A stretch of 5,508 nt of DNA from Bacillota bacterium (lineage in GTDB: Bacteria; Bacillota_E; Sulfobacillia; Sulfobacillales; Sulfobacillaceae), in assembly GCA_021820645.1 (NCBI GenBank), contig JAKADJ010000192.1, positions 1 through 5,508 on the forward strand, in the 5' to 3' direction. Both the position numbers and the translations under genes were made by a program. Below, in pieces: positions 1 through 4,085 of the stretch. Positions within the stretch are counted from its first letter, which is position 1; every line of letters starts with the position of its first letter. The notes below the pieces were generated by a model. That model was not told the DNA's origin, did no database searches, and saw only the letters and a list, made by a program, of their open reading frames with translations.

Positions 1-52
1 AAGCACACACCCCGAAGTGTCTCCATTGTTGTGCTGTAGGCCGCCTCATCAT
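1..52 (-). CDS. Possible 5' end of a gene running off the left edge
   Basis: A minus-strand reading frame opens with two adjacent ATG codons (52-50 and 49-47) and stays open to the window edge, giving about 17 residues that begin MMRRPTAQQW. A GAGAGGG ribosome site lies about 6 nt upstream, and an extended -10 promoter lies upstream of that at 78-108. The combination of promoter, ribosome site and start is the only support. Too little protein is visible to assign a family. It would be the next gene downstream of the hypothetical gene at 128-523 on the same strand, separated from it by the 118-160 hairpin and with its own promoter. It could still be a chance open frame. Confidence 0.4.
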   Translation of the reverse strand, partial: MMRRPTAQQWRHFGVCA

Positions 53-77
53 CGAGCACCCTCTCTTGATGTTACCC

Positions 78-108
78 ATTGTACCACCATCGGCGAGACG
101 GGTGTCGA
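78..108 (-). promoter_or_regulatory. Extended -10 promoter for the left-edge gene
   Basis: On the minus strand there is a TACAAT -10 box (83-78) preceded by TG at the extended -10 position (TGGTACAAT). A TCGACA hexamer (108-103, five of six matches to TTGACA) lies 19 bp upstream. The 19-bp spacing is long, but extended -10 promoters tolerate that. Transcription would start near 71 and give a leader of about 20 nt that contains the GAGAGGG ribosome site. Confidence 0.45.
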
Positions 109-117
109 ATTCGGGAG

Positions 118-160
118 ATCCTGTCCACTAACCCTCGTGCTGTAGGGTCGTGGACAGGAT
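118..160 (-). terminator. Long hairpin at the end of the hypothetical gene
   Basis: A perfect 11-bp inverted repeat (118-128 with 150-160) encloses a second 5-bp stem (131-135 with 144-148) and an 8-nt loop. It straddles the TAG stop (130-128) of the gene at 128-523. No T-tract follows on either strand, so this is not a canonical intrinsic terminator. Its place between two same-strand genes, just upstream of a promoter, makes transcription termination or mRNA 3'-end protection the likeliest role. Confidence 0.4.
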
Positions 161-523
161 ACCGGGGGCCATGGCCACGTCCCAAAGCCAAGCCCACGCC
201 AAGTACGCGGTAATAAGGGCCTTACCGTTGCGTTTTCCCAGTACCCTTACGATTAACAGTAACCGAACCTTTAAACGCCGTGGCAACACCGGATAGCGCA
301 CCAGCGATCGTGACGCCAAGGCCGCTCCCAACCATACCGCGCGAATCACTCCCGTTTCAGTGCCTGGGATGGTGTCCGGGACTAAGTGGTGCCAGCGGGT
401 TTCCAGCGTAGCCCAAATATGCGAACGCGCCATCCGACGTTTGGCCTTATTACGCGACCACGCCAGGCGTAGGCTCCACCACATGAGGACAAAAAGACCT
501 CCTCGTCGACTTTTACGGTGCAT
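128..523 (-). CDS. Small basic hypothetical protein
   Basis: I do not recognise this family. The start is the ATG at 523, which has an AGGAGG site 7 nt upstream. An in-frame ATG 67 codons earlier (724) has no ribosome site and would add unremarkable sequence, so I reject it. The 131-residue product is strongly basic: an Arg/Lys-rich N-terminus (residues 2-7) is followed by a hydrophobic, Trp-rich stretch (about 10-22), then more basic residues (24-33). Two further hydrophobic patches lie at about 59-70 and 102-118. This suggests a membrane-associated protein, but no segment is a clean long transmembrane helix. No catalytic motif is visible. It is transcribed away from the Fe-S operon, and its 3' end is folded into the 118-160 hairpin. 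The good ribosome site makes it likely to be translated. Confidence 0.6.
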   Translation of the reverse strand: MHRKSRRGGLFVLMWWSLRLAWSRNKAKRRMARSHIWATLETRWHHLVPDTIPGTETGVIRAVWLGAALASRSLVRYPVLPRRLKVRLLLIVRVLGKRNGKALITAYLAWAWLWDVAMAPGILSTTLQHEG

Positions 524-530
524 AACGCTC

Positions 531-536
531 CCTCCT
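531..536 (-). promoter_or_regulatory. Ribosome binding site fixing the start at 523
   Basis: The minus strand reads AGGAGG here, 7 nt before the ATG at 523. It decides between that start and the longer in-frame ATG at 724, which lacks a site. Confidence 0.7.
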
Positions 537-589
537 GCCTGTAAGTAGCATTGAAAAGGATAGCGTGATTCCGGCAGAGGTTGGTTGCG

Positions 590-619
590 TTGTCGACACG
601 AACGTCCCCGTGCTATAAA
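590..619 (+). promoter_or_regulatory. Candidate extended -10 promoter, distal to the Fe-S operon
   Basis: TTGTCG (590-595) and TATAAA (614-619) are separated by 18 bp, and TG lies exactly at the extended -10 position (TGCTATAAA). Transcription would begin near 626, directly at the inverted repeat 629-652. If it reads through to the SufT-like gene, the leader would be about 235 nt. Confidence 0.4.
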
Positions 620-628
620 GATTCGCAT

Positions 629-652
629 AACACCCGCAGAATTAGGGGTGTT
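629..652 (+). other. Hairpin in the leader of the distal promoter
   Basis: A perfect 7-bp inverted repeat, AACACCC (629-635) and GGGTGTT (646-652), encloses a 10-nt loop. It lies at the predicted 5' end of a transcript from the promoter at 590-619. No T-tract follows, so it is not a terminator. It could be a 5' stabilising hairpin, a protein-binding operator or chance. Confidence 0.35.
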
Positions 653-804
653 GCCACTGAAATAGTCCTCCCTAGTGTTCCCCCAAAACGACAACTTAGG
701 CATGCTTGTAGTAGCCATCCCCAATATTATTTATCGTATCGAGTGCCCGGCGTGAATTTACTCCAATTCCGTCGACGGCTAAAATTTTTTTCCTTGAAAA
801 GCTG

Positions 805-810
805 TATAAT
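805..810 (+). promoter_or_regulatory. Proximal -10 box for the SufT-mrp operon
   Basis: There is a perfect TATAAT. The region where a -35 would sit is A/T-rich (781-791) and does not resemble TTGACA; the only TTGAAA nearby (794-799) is far too close. Transcription would begin near 817, leaving a leader of about 44 nt before the GTG at 861. This also rules out the in-frame ATG at 816 as a start. Confidence 0.5.
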
Positions 811-849
811 ACTGAGTGAAAGGCTCAGATATCGAATTGATAGATCTTG

Positions 850-856
850 AAAGGAG
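850..856 (+). promoter_or_regulatory. Ribosome binding site for the SufT-like gene
   Basis: AAAGGAG lies 4 nt before the GTG at 861 and 10 nt before an in-frame TTG at 867. The 4-nt gap is short but usable, so GTG is preferred and TTG remains possible. Confidence 0.65.
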
Positions 857-860
857 TGCA

Positions 861-1163
861 GTGCCGTTGCCTACCAAAGAACAAGTTTTGGAGGTTCTCA
901 AAGAGGTTTCCGATCCAGAAATAGGCGTCAATGTGGTGGATCTCGGGCTGGTTTACGACGTCTCCGTTGACGAGGGACAAGTGAACGTCCAAATGACGCT
1001 GACCGCCCCGGGTTGTCCGATGCACGATACCATTGCCCGTACCGCAGAAATGGCGGTGGAAACGCTTGAGGGAGTCGACCGGGCGCACGTGGACATTGTC
1101 TGGAACCCGCCCTGGACTCCAGATATGCTAACCGACGAAGGACGACGATTACTAGGTTTCTAA
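861..1163 (+). CDS. SufT/MIP18-type (DUF59) iron-sulfur cluster assembly protein
   Basis: This 100-residue protein matches the DUF59/MIP18/PaaD-like family, cytoplasmic factors that help mature iron-sulfur proteins. The diagnostic elements are all present in order: an N-terminal helix, the D-P-E motif (residues 18-20), the VVDLGLVYDV strand-turn (25-34), L-T-A-P-G-C-P with the conserved cysteine at 52, and the C-terminal WNPPWTPDML segment (81-90) typical of the SufT/PaaD-like branch. Length is normal for the family. I chose GTG at 861 because of the AAAGGAG site; the upstream ATG at 816 would coincide with the predicted transcription start. The mrp gene follows after 19 nt, so the two are very probably co-transcribed. 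The family assignment is firm, while the exact client proteins are unknown. Confidence 0.9.
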   Translation: MPLPTKEQVLEVLKEVSDPEIGVNVVDLGLVYDVSVDEGQVNVQMTLTAPGCPMHDTIARTAEMAVETLEGVDRAHVDIVWNPPWTPDMLTDEGRRLLGF

Positions 1164-1182
1164 TTCAGATTGAGGTGGCATA

Positions 1183-2337
1183 ATGTTAGATCAACGAGCG
1201 ATTTTGGGCGCCCTAGAGGCGGTTCACGACCCCGAACTGCATCAAAGTATTGTCTCACTCAATATGGTGCGTGATGTGACGATTGACCAGGGTGATGTCA
1301 CCGTAGATATCGCGTTGACTGTCGAGGGTTGCCCCTTGCACCAACAAATTACGGCCGATGTCACGAGGGAACTCAAAAGATTGCCCGACGTGACCCAAGT
1401 CCACGTGACGCTTGGCGTGATGAACGAAAGTGAACGGCGTGAAGCGTTTTCCCGTGCATTCCAGGCCGCCCAAGCCAAGCGGGCCAGCGGCCAAACGGCT
1501 ACGGCACCGTCGGCGCCGCCCACGAAGAAGTCTCCTGTAATCGGCCCCTTGCCAGGCCAAGCAGCGGCACGCGGCATGATGAGCGATGCGAGTACCACCG
1601 TTGTGCTCGGGATTGCCAGCGGCAAGGGCGGCGTCGGAAAGTCCACAATTACGGCCAACCTGGCGATTGCGCTTAGCCGTTCTGGGGCGCGTGTAGGCGT
1701 CATGGACATGGATATTTACGGATTTAGCCAGGGCCGCATGTTCGGGGCACGCGGGCAAGCGCAAATGAACGAACAGGAAAAGATCGTCCCATGGAACGTT
1801 CACGGCATTTCCCTAGTATCGATGGGCATGTTCGTGCCTGAAAGCCAAGCCATCGTATGGCGGGGGCCCATGCTAGGAAAAATGCTTCAGCAATTCTTTA
1901 GTGATGTTGCTTGGCCGGAGCTAGATTATCTATTAGTGGATTTGCCACCAGGGACGGGAGATGTGGCGTTAGATATTGCACAGAAAGTCCGCAAAGCCAA
2001 ACTGGTCTTGGTCACGACGCCACAAGAAGTAGCGGCTAGCGTCGCTCATCGGGCCGGTGACGTGGCATCACGCGCGCAACAAGAAATCGTCGGGGTTATT
2101 GAGAACATGTCCTACGTGCTCTGCCCCCACGGTGACCGCCTTGAAGTGTTTGGATCCGGTGGCGGGGAAAAGCTGGCGTCCGATTTCCAGGTACCCTTGC
2201 TCGGTCAAATTCCCCTAGAATCGGACGTGCGGCAAGGGGGAGACCGAGGAATCCCGATCACCATCAGCAACCCGCACTCGGCATCGGCTGACGCATTCTT
2301 CGAGATTGCACGCAAGATCCATCAAGCGGTGGGCTAG
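1183..2337 (+). CDS. mrp: Mrp/ApbC-family P-loop ATPase, iron-sulfur cluster carrier
   Basis: This 384-residue cytoplasmic protein has two parts. Residues 1-80 form a DUF59 domain (D-P-E-L at 16-19, G-C-P at 49-51) like the preceding gene product. After an Ala/Pro-rich linker (about 95-135) comes the Mrp/NBP35 ATPase domain. That domain has the deviant Walker A GKGGVGKST (147-155, Lys148 and Lys153), MDMDIYG (174-180), the Walker B/switch LLVDLPPGTGD (250-260), ENMSY (307-311) and FGSGGGEK (323-330). The family binds and transfers Fe-S clusters using ATP. The cluster-binding C-x-x-C usual after ENMS is incomplete: the sequence is C-P-H-G (314-317), so only the first cysteine remains. Family members without this pair are known in Gram-positives. 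The ATG has GAGGTGG 4 nt upstream. It lies 19 nt after the SufT-like gene, and its stop codon is inside a perfect palindrome. Confidence 0.95.
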   Translation: MLDQRAILGALEAVHDPELHQSIVSLNMVRDVTIDQGDVTVDIALTVEGCPLHQQITADVTRELKRLPDVTQVHVTLGVMNESERREAFSRAFQAAQAKRASGQTATAPSAPPTKKSPVIGPLPGQAAARGMMSDASTTVVLGIASGKGGVGKSTITANLAIALSRSGARVGVMDMDIYGFSQGRMFGARGQAQMNEQEKIVPWNVHGISLVSMGMFVPESQAIVWRGPMLGKMLQQFFSDVAWPELDYLLVDLPPGTGDVALDIAQKVRKAKLVLVTTPQEVAASVAHRAGDVASRAQQEIVGVIENMSYVLCPHGDRLEVFGSGGGEKLASDFQVPLLGQIPLESDVRQGGDRGIPITISNPHSASADAFFEIARKIHQAVG

Positions 2338-2346
2338 CCCACCGCT
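2325..2346. terminator. 22-bp perfect palindrome on the mrp stop codon
   Basis: AGCGGTGGGCT (2325-2335) is followed directly by its exact reverse complement (2336-2346). As RNA it forms a 9-bp GC-rich stem with a CUAG tetraloop that includes the TAG stop. It sits between convergent genes ending at 2337 (plus) and 2367 (minus), which suits a bidirectional terminator. No T-tract follows on either side, so efficiency by the intrinsic mechanism is uncertain. Confidence 0.5.
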
Positions 2347-2366
2347 CGCGCGCCAAGAGTCACGGC

Positions 2367-2708
2367 TTAAGGGGTCGAAGTTCCTTCACGCCCATAGTGA
2401 TCCTCAAGCCGTACCACATCGTCCAACTCCGGTGTCGACACTTCCATCACGTCGACATCGGTGACTGCGGTGAGGCGATGGTGAGTTAAAGGAGGGATCT
2501 CGACCGCATCGCCAACACCCACAGTCAGTGTCTGGCCATCGACCATGATGACGGCTTCACCGGATACCACATACATGCTTTCATGTTTTACGTTGTGATA
2601 TTGCAGGCTTAATGCCTGTCCCCGATTCACATGAATGAGCTTACCCACATATTTATCAGTCACTGCCCACCACAGTTCATATCCCCATGGCTTTTCTACA
2701 CGTTTCAT
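2367..2708 (-). CDS. Cupin protein, mannose-6-phosphate isomerase-like
   Basis: This 113-residue single-domain cupin resembles the C-terminal domain of type II phosphomannose isomerase/GDP-mannose pyrophosphorylase. The N-terminal KPWGYELWW (residues 6-14) is characteristic. Cupin motif 1 covers G30 to G50 and includes Gln36, His38, His42 and Glu43; motif 2 is G-D-A-V-E-I-P-P (66-73) followed by His76, His77 and Arg78. The Gln/His/Glu/His set is the expected divalent metal site. The conserved tail STPELDDVVRLEDHYGRE (91-108) is typical of this subfamily. Such proteins may isomerise or bind phosphosugars, but stand-alone versions often have no proven activity, so the substrate is left open. 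ATG at 2708 has AAGGGAGG 9 nt upstream. It lies 37 nt after the methyltransferase gene and also has an internal extended -10 promoter. Confidence 0.9.
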   Translation of the reverse strand: MKRVEKPWGYELWWAVTDKYVGKLIHVNRGQALSLQYHNVKHESMYVVSGEAVIMVDGQTLTVGVGDAVEIPPLTHHRLTAVTDVDVMEVSTPELDDVVRLEDHYGREGTSTP

Positions 2709-2744
2709 ACCTGCTAGCCTCCCTTATCCATTGCTCAGCCTGGA

Positions 2745-2753
2745 ATTATAACA
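2745..2753 (-). promoter_or_regulatory. Extended -10 promoter for the cupin gene, overlapping the methyltransferase stop
   Basis: The minus strand reads TGTTATAAT (2753-2745): a perfect -10 hexamer with TG at the extended position. The TAA stop of the methyltransferase (2748-2746) lies inside the box. The -35 region is poor, which is common for extended -10 promoters. Transcription would start near 2738 and give a leader of about 30 nt containing AAGGGAGG. Confidence 0.5.
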
Positions 2754-3396
2754 CCTTAGGCTTTTTCTCGACTACCACGCTGTAGCGCATCAGGTGCCGT
2801 TTGATGGAAACGATGTGGAGCCCTGCCGTCTCGCAGTACTGAAAAAGTTGCCATGGCTTTAGGTAGTGGGGATCGGGCCAAAACTCCGTGATCAAAATTC
2901 GGCCTTGGGGCTTTGCCACACGCTTGGCTTCCATCAGCGCACCCGGGCGCTTGGCGTGCGGCAGTTCACCCAACATCGCGACCATTGCGACCCAGTCGAA
3001 CGAATCCCTTGGCCACGGCAGCGACTCGGCAGTACCCAGCCGGAGATCGGGCACCAAGCCTCCTCTTCCCGATATTCGGAGTCTTGCCAGACTAAGAACC
3101 TTCGGTTGGATGTCGAGTCCCGCCAGGTACCCTAACGATCCCACACGCTCCCTCAAAGCAGACAAAATCACACCAATTCCGACACCTACTTCTAGTACCC
3201 GCATATTTGTGACGTCTCCCATCAGCTCCAGAGCTTGGTCCGGGCCAAAATAGCGTAGCCGCACCGGATTTCCTAGAAAAAACCGTTCCAATGCCATGGA
3301 CATCGGCCCCGGTTTCAGAACCCCATGGAGTCGAAAGGCCAAAAATCCCGCGACCAACAGAGCCACGATGATGGCGACCAGCGTCAAGGTAATCAC
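2746..3396 (-). CDS. Membrane-anchored class I SAM-dependent methyltransferase
   Basis: The 216-residue product has one N-terminal hydrophobic segment (about residues 3-21) followed by Arg22, likely a membrane anchor with the enzyme domain in the cytoplasm. The rest is a UbiE-like Rossmann methyltransferase: motif I VLEVGVGIGV (67-76) binds SAM; LAGLDIQPKV (91-100) carries the acidic Asp95 expected to contact the ribose; GTAESLPWPRDSFD (121-134) is motif II-like; and RVAKPQGRILITE (159-171) is motif III. The substrate cannot be told from sequence; lipid or quinone substrates would suit a membrane anchor. The start is uncertain: GTG at 3396 has AAGGGG only 1 nt away, while TTG at 3387 has it 10 nt away and would give 213 residues. 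The gene diverges from the peroxiredoxin and is followed by the cupin gene. Confidence 0.88.
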   Translation of the reverse strand: MITLTLVAIIVALLVAGFLAFRLHGVLKPGPMSMALERFFLGNPVRLRYFGPDQALELMGDVTNMRVLEVGVGIGVILSALRERVGSLGYLAGLDIQPKVLSLARLRISGRGGLVPDLRLGTAESLPWPRDSFDWVAMVAMLGELPHAKRPGALMEAKRVAKPQGRILITEFWPDPHYLKPWQLFQYCETAGLHIVSIKRHLMRYSVVVEKKPKVL

Positions 3397-3405
3397 ACCC
3401 CTTGA

Positions 3406-3436
3406 TTGGATACTATGGGATCTGTTGGGATATAGT
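3406..3436 (+). promoter_or_regulatory. Weak candidate promoter for the peroxiredoxin
   Basis: TTGGAT (3406-3411) and TATAGT (3431-3436) lie 19 bp apart in the 88-bp divergent gap between the methyltransferase and the peroxiredoxin. Transcription would begin near 3443. The spacing is long and the matches imperfect. The gap must contain promoters for both directions, but I see no convincing leftward one. Confidence 0.3.
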
Positions 3437-3466
3437 AAAGTCGAGCCTTTTCAATAGGGACTCTTT

Positions 3467-3474
3467 GGAGGAGG
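3467..3474 (+). promoter_or_regulatory. Ribosome binding site fixing the peroxiredoxin GTG start
   Basis: GGAGGAGG lies 10 nt upstream of the GTG at 3485. It shows that translation begins upstream of the in-frame UGA rather than at the ATG at 3647, which has no such site. Confidence 0.75.
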
Positions 3475-3484
3475 ATCGACTAAC

Positions 3485-3964
3485 GTGGCAAATGCAACTA
3501 AAACGCTCAAAGTGGGTGACGTCGCCCCAAACTTCGAGTTACCCACCAAGGATCAACGGGTGATTCAGCTGAGCGATTACCGAGGACAAAAAAATGTCCT
3601 CTTACTGTTCTATCCTCTGGCCTGGACCCCGGTCTGAACCAACGAAATGCCGGCCTTTAATCAGGCTCTGCCTGAATTTGACCGGCTGAATACCCAAGTC
3701 TTGGGTATTAGTGTCGACTCGGTCCCTTGCAATACGGCGTGGGAGGATTCGTTGGGCCACCTTCATTACCCACTGTTGTCGGATTTTTGGCCGCATGGTA
3801 AGGTGGCAGAATCCTACGGCGTCTTACGATCCGAAGGCATTGCCGAACGTGCCGTAATCGGAATCGATCAAAAGGGTACCATTCGTTACATTGACGTCCA
3901 CAACATTGCGGATGTCCCTCAACCAGAACCCGTCATCAAGGAATTCGAATCATGGGGGAAATAA
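3485..3964 (+). CDS. Peroxiredoxin with in-frame UGA at the peroxidatic cysteine (probable selenoprotein)
   Basis: This is a thioredoxin-fold peroxiredoxin of the AhpE/BCP-like type that would reduce hydroperoxides in the cytoplasm. Read through one UGA (3635-3637, codon 51), it is 159 residues, a normal length. Residues 11-19 (GDVAPNFEL) are the usual N-terminal signature. The active-site motif P-x-x-x-T-x-x-C appears as P44, T48 and UGA at 51, followed by T-N-E-M-P-A-F (52-58). [10 protein letters not shown] (73-82) offers Cys82 as a possible resolving cysteine. E-R-A-V-I-G-I-D (121-128) supplies the conserved Arg122. All 108 codons after the UGA keep family sequence, which argues against an old pseudogene. 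Selenocysteine is the simplest explanation: Sec at this position is known in bacterial peroxiredoxins, and a SECIS-like stem-loop follows. A fresh nonsense mutation or sequencing error (TGC or TGT to TGA) is the alternative. No Sec machinery genes are in the window. An intrinsic terminator follows. Confidence 0.88.
3635..3637 (+). other. Recoded UGA codon, probable selenocysteine
   Basis: This TGA occupies codon 51 of the peroxiredoxin, precisely the peroxidatic Cys position, and is the only interruption in 160 codons. UGA differs by one base from both Cys codons (UGU, UGC), so selenocysteine insertion, or less likely a mutation, fits best. Confidence 0.75.
3649..3686 (+). promoter_or_regulatory. 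SECIS-like stem-loop downstream of the UGA
   Basis: The outer stem pairs GCCGG (3649-3653) with CCGGC (3682-3686). The inner stem pairs TCAGGC (3661-3666) with GCCTGA (3670-3675), with two more A-T pairs (3659-3660 with 3677-3678) across a bulged A (3676). The apical loop is TCT, 29 nt after the UGA. A stem-loop inside the coding region shortly after UGA is how bacterial SECIS elements are placed. A typical SECIS has G near the start of the apical loop, and that holds here only if the last G-C pairs open. The fit is therefore partial. Confidence 0.5.
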
Positions 3965-4000
3965 GGGTGTGGGGCTCTTTGGAGCCCTCCCTTTATTTTT
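3964..4000 (+). terminator. Intrinsic terminator of the peroxiredoxin gene
   Basis: GGGCTC (3972-3977) pairs with GAGCCC (3982-3987) around a TTTG loop, and AGGG (3964-3967) can pair with CCCT (3989-3992) to lengthen the stem. The T-rich tract TTTATTTTT (3992-4000) follows. On the opposite strand the extended stem is followed by TATTT, so it may also stop transcription coming from the convergent operon at 4086-5508. Confidence 0.8.
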
Positions 4001-4085
4001 AGAGTCGGTAGTTACACCCGATTCCCTCGTGATCGCTGCGGTGCCATTTTAGCGCCGGGATCCGCTGCCCAATGGAACAGCAGTC
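4001..4085. other. Short convergent intergenic spacer
   Basis: These 85 bp lie between the peroxiredoxin terminator and the end of the MBL-fold gene. I see no gene, no strong hairpin and no promoter here; leftward termination for the MBL operon probably depends on the 3964-4000 hairpin. Confidence 0.5.

Larger units (their letters stand above)
524..860. other. Gene-free divergent intergenic region
   Basis: About 340 bp separate the hypothetical gene from the SufT-like gene. Open frames here have no good start signals and no family resemblance. What I can see is a ribosome site for the leftward gene (531-536), a plus-strand extended -10 promoter (590-619), a 7-bp inverted repeat just downstream of it (629-652), a 10-bp palindrome (769-778) followed by a run of seven T (785-791), and a perfect TATAAT (805-810). 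I find no clear leftward promoter for the hypothetical gene. Confidence 0.6.

Noticed and set aside
31..146. Direct repeat GTGCTGTAGG at 31-40 and 137-146
   Set aside because: It is a single 10-bp match with no duplicated flanks or mobile-element genes, and is plausibly chance.
524..724. 67-codon N-terminal extension of the minus-strand hypothetical gene
   Set aside because: The ATG at 724 has no ribosome site and the translated sequence has no protein-like features; ATG at 523 has AGGAGG at 7 nt.
764..791. Intrinsic terminator or attenuator from the CCGTCGACGG palindrome plus seven T
   Set aside because: The stem is only 3 GC pairs with weak A/T pairing around it, too unstable to terminate; the A/T run is better seen as promoter context for the TATAAT at 805.
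581..850. Plus-strand open frame of 89 codons
   Set aside because: It starts with TTG without a clear ribosome site, overlaps promoter elements, and its product resembles no family.
816..860. ATG at 816 as the start of the SufT-like gene
   Set aside because: It lies only 5 nt after a TATAAT box, at the expected transcription start, and has no ribosome site; GTG at 861 has AAAGGAG.
1242..1803. Two minus-strand open frames inside mrp
   Set aside because: They lie in shadow frames of a clearly conserved gene and have no ribosome sites or family resemblance.
2866..3253. Plus-strand open frames opposite the methyltransferase
   Set aside because: They are antisense shadows of a gene with clear SAM-binding motifs.
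3485..3637. Peroxiredoxin as a pseudogene split by a nonsense codon
   Set aside because: The stop is exactly at the catalytic Cys position, is UGA (the Sec codon), and the downstream 108 codons are intact with a good upstream ribosome site. A recent mutation or base error remains possible but is the weaker reading.
3647..3964. Independent 105-residue gene starting at the ATG at 3647
   Set aside because: No ribosome site precedes it, and the product would be a peroxiredoxin lacking its N-terminal half and catalytic residue.
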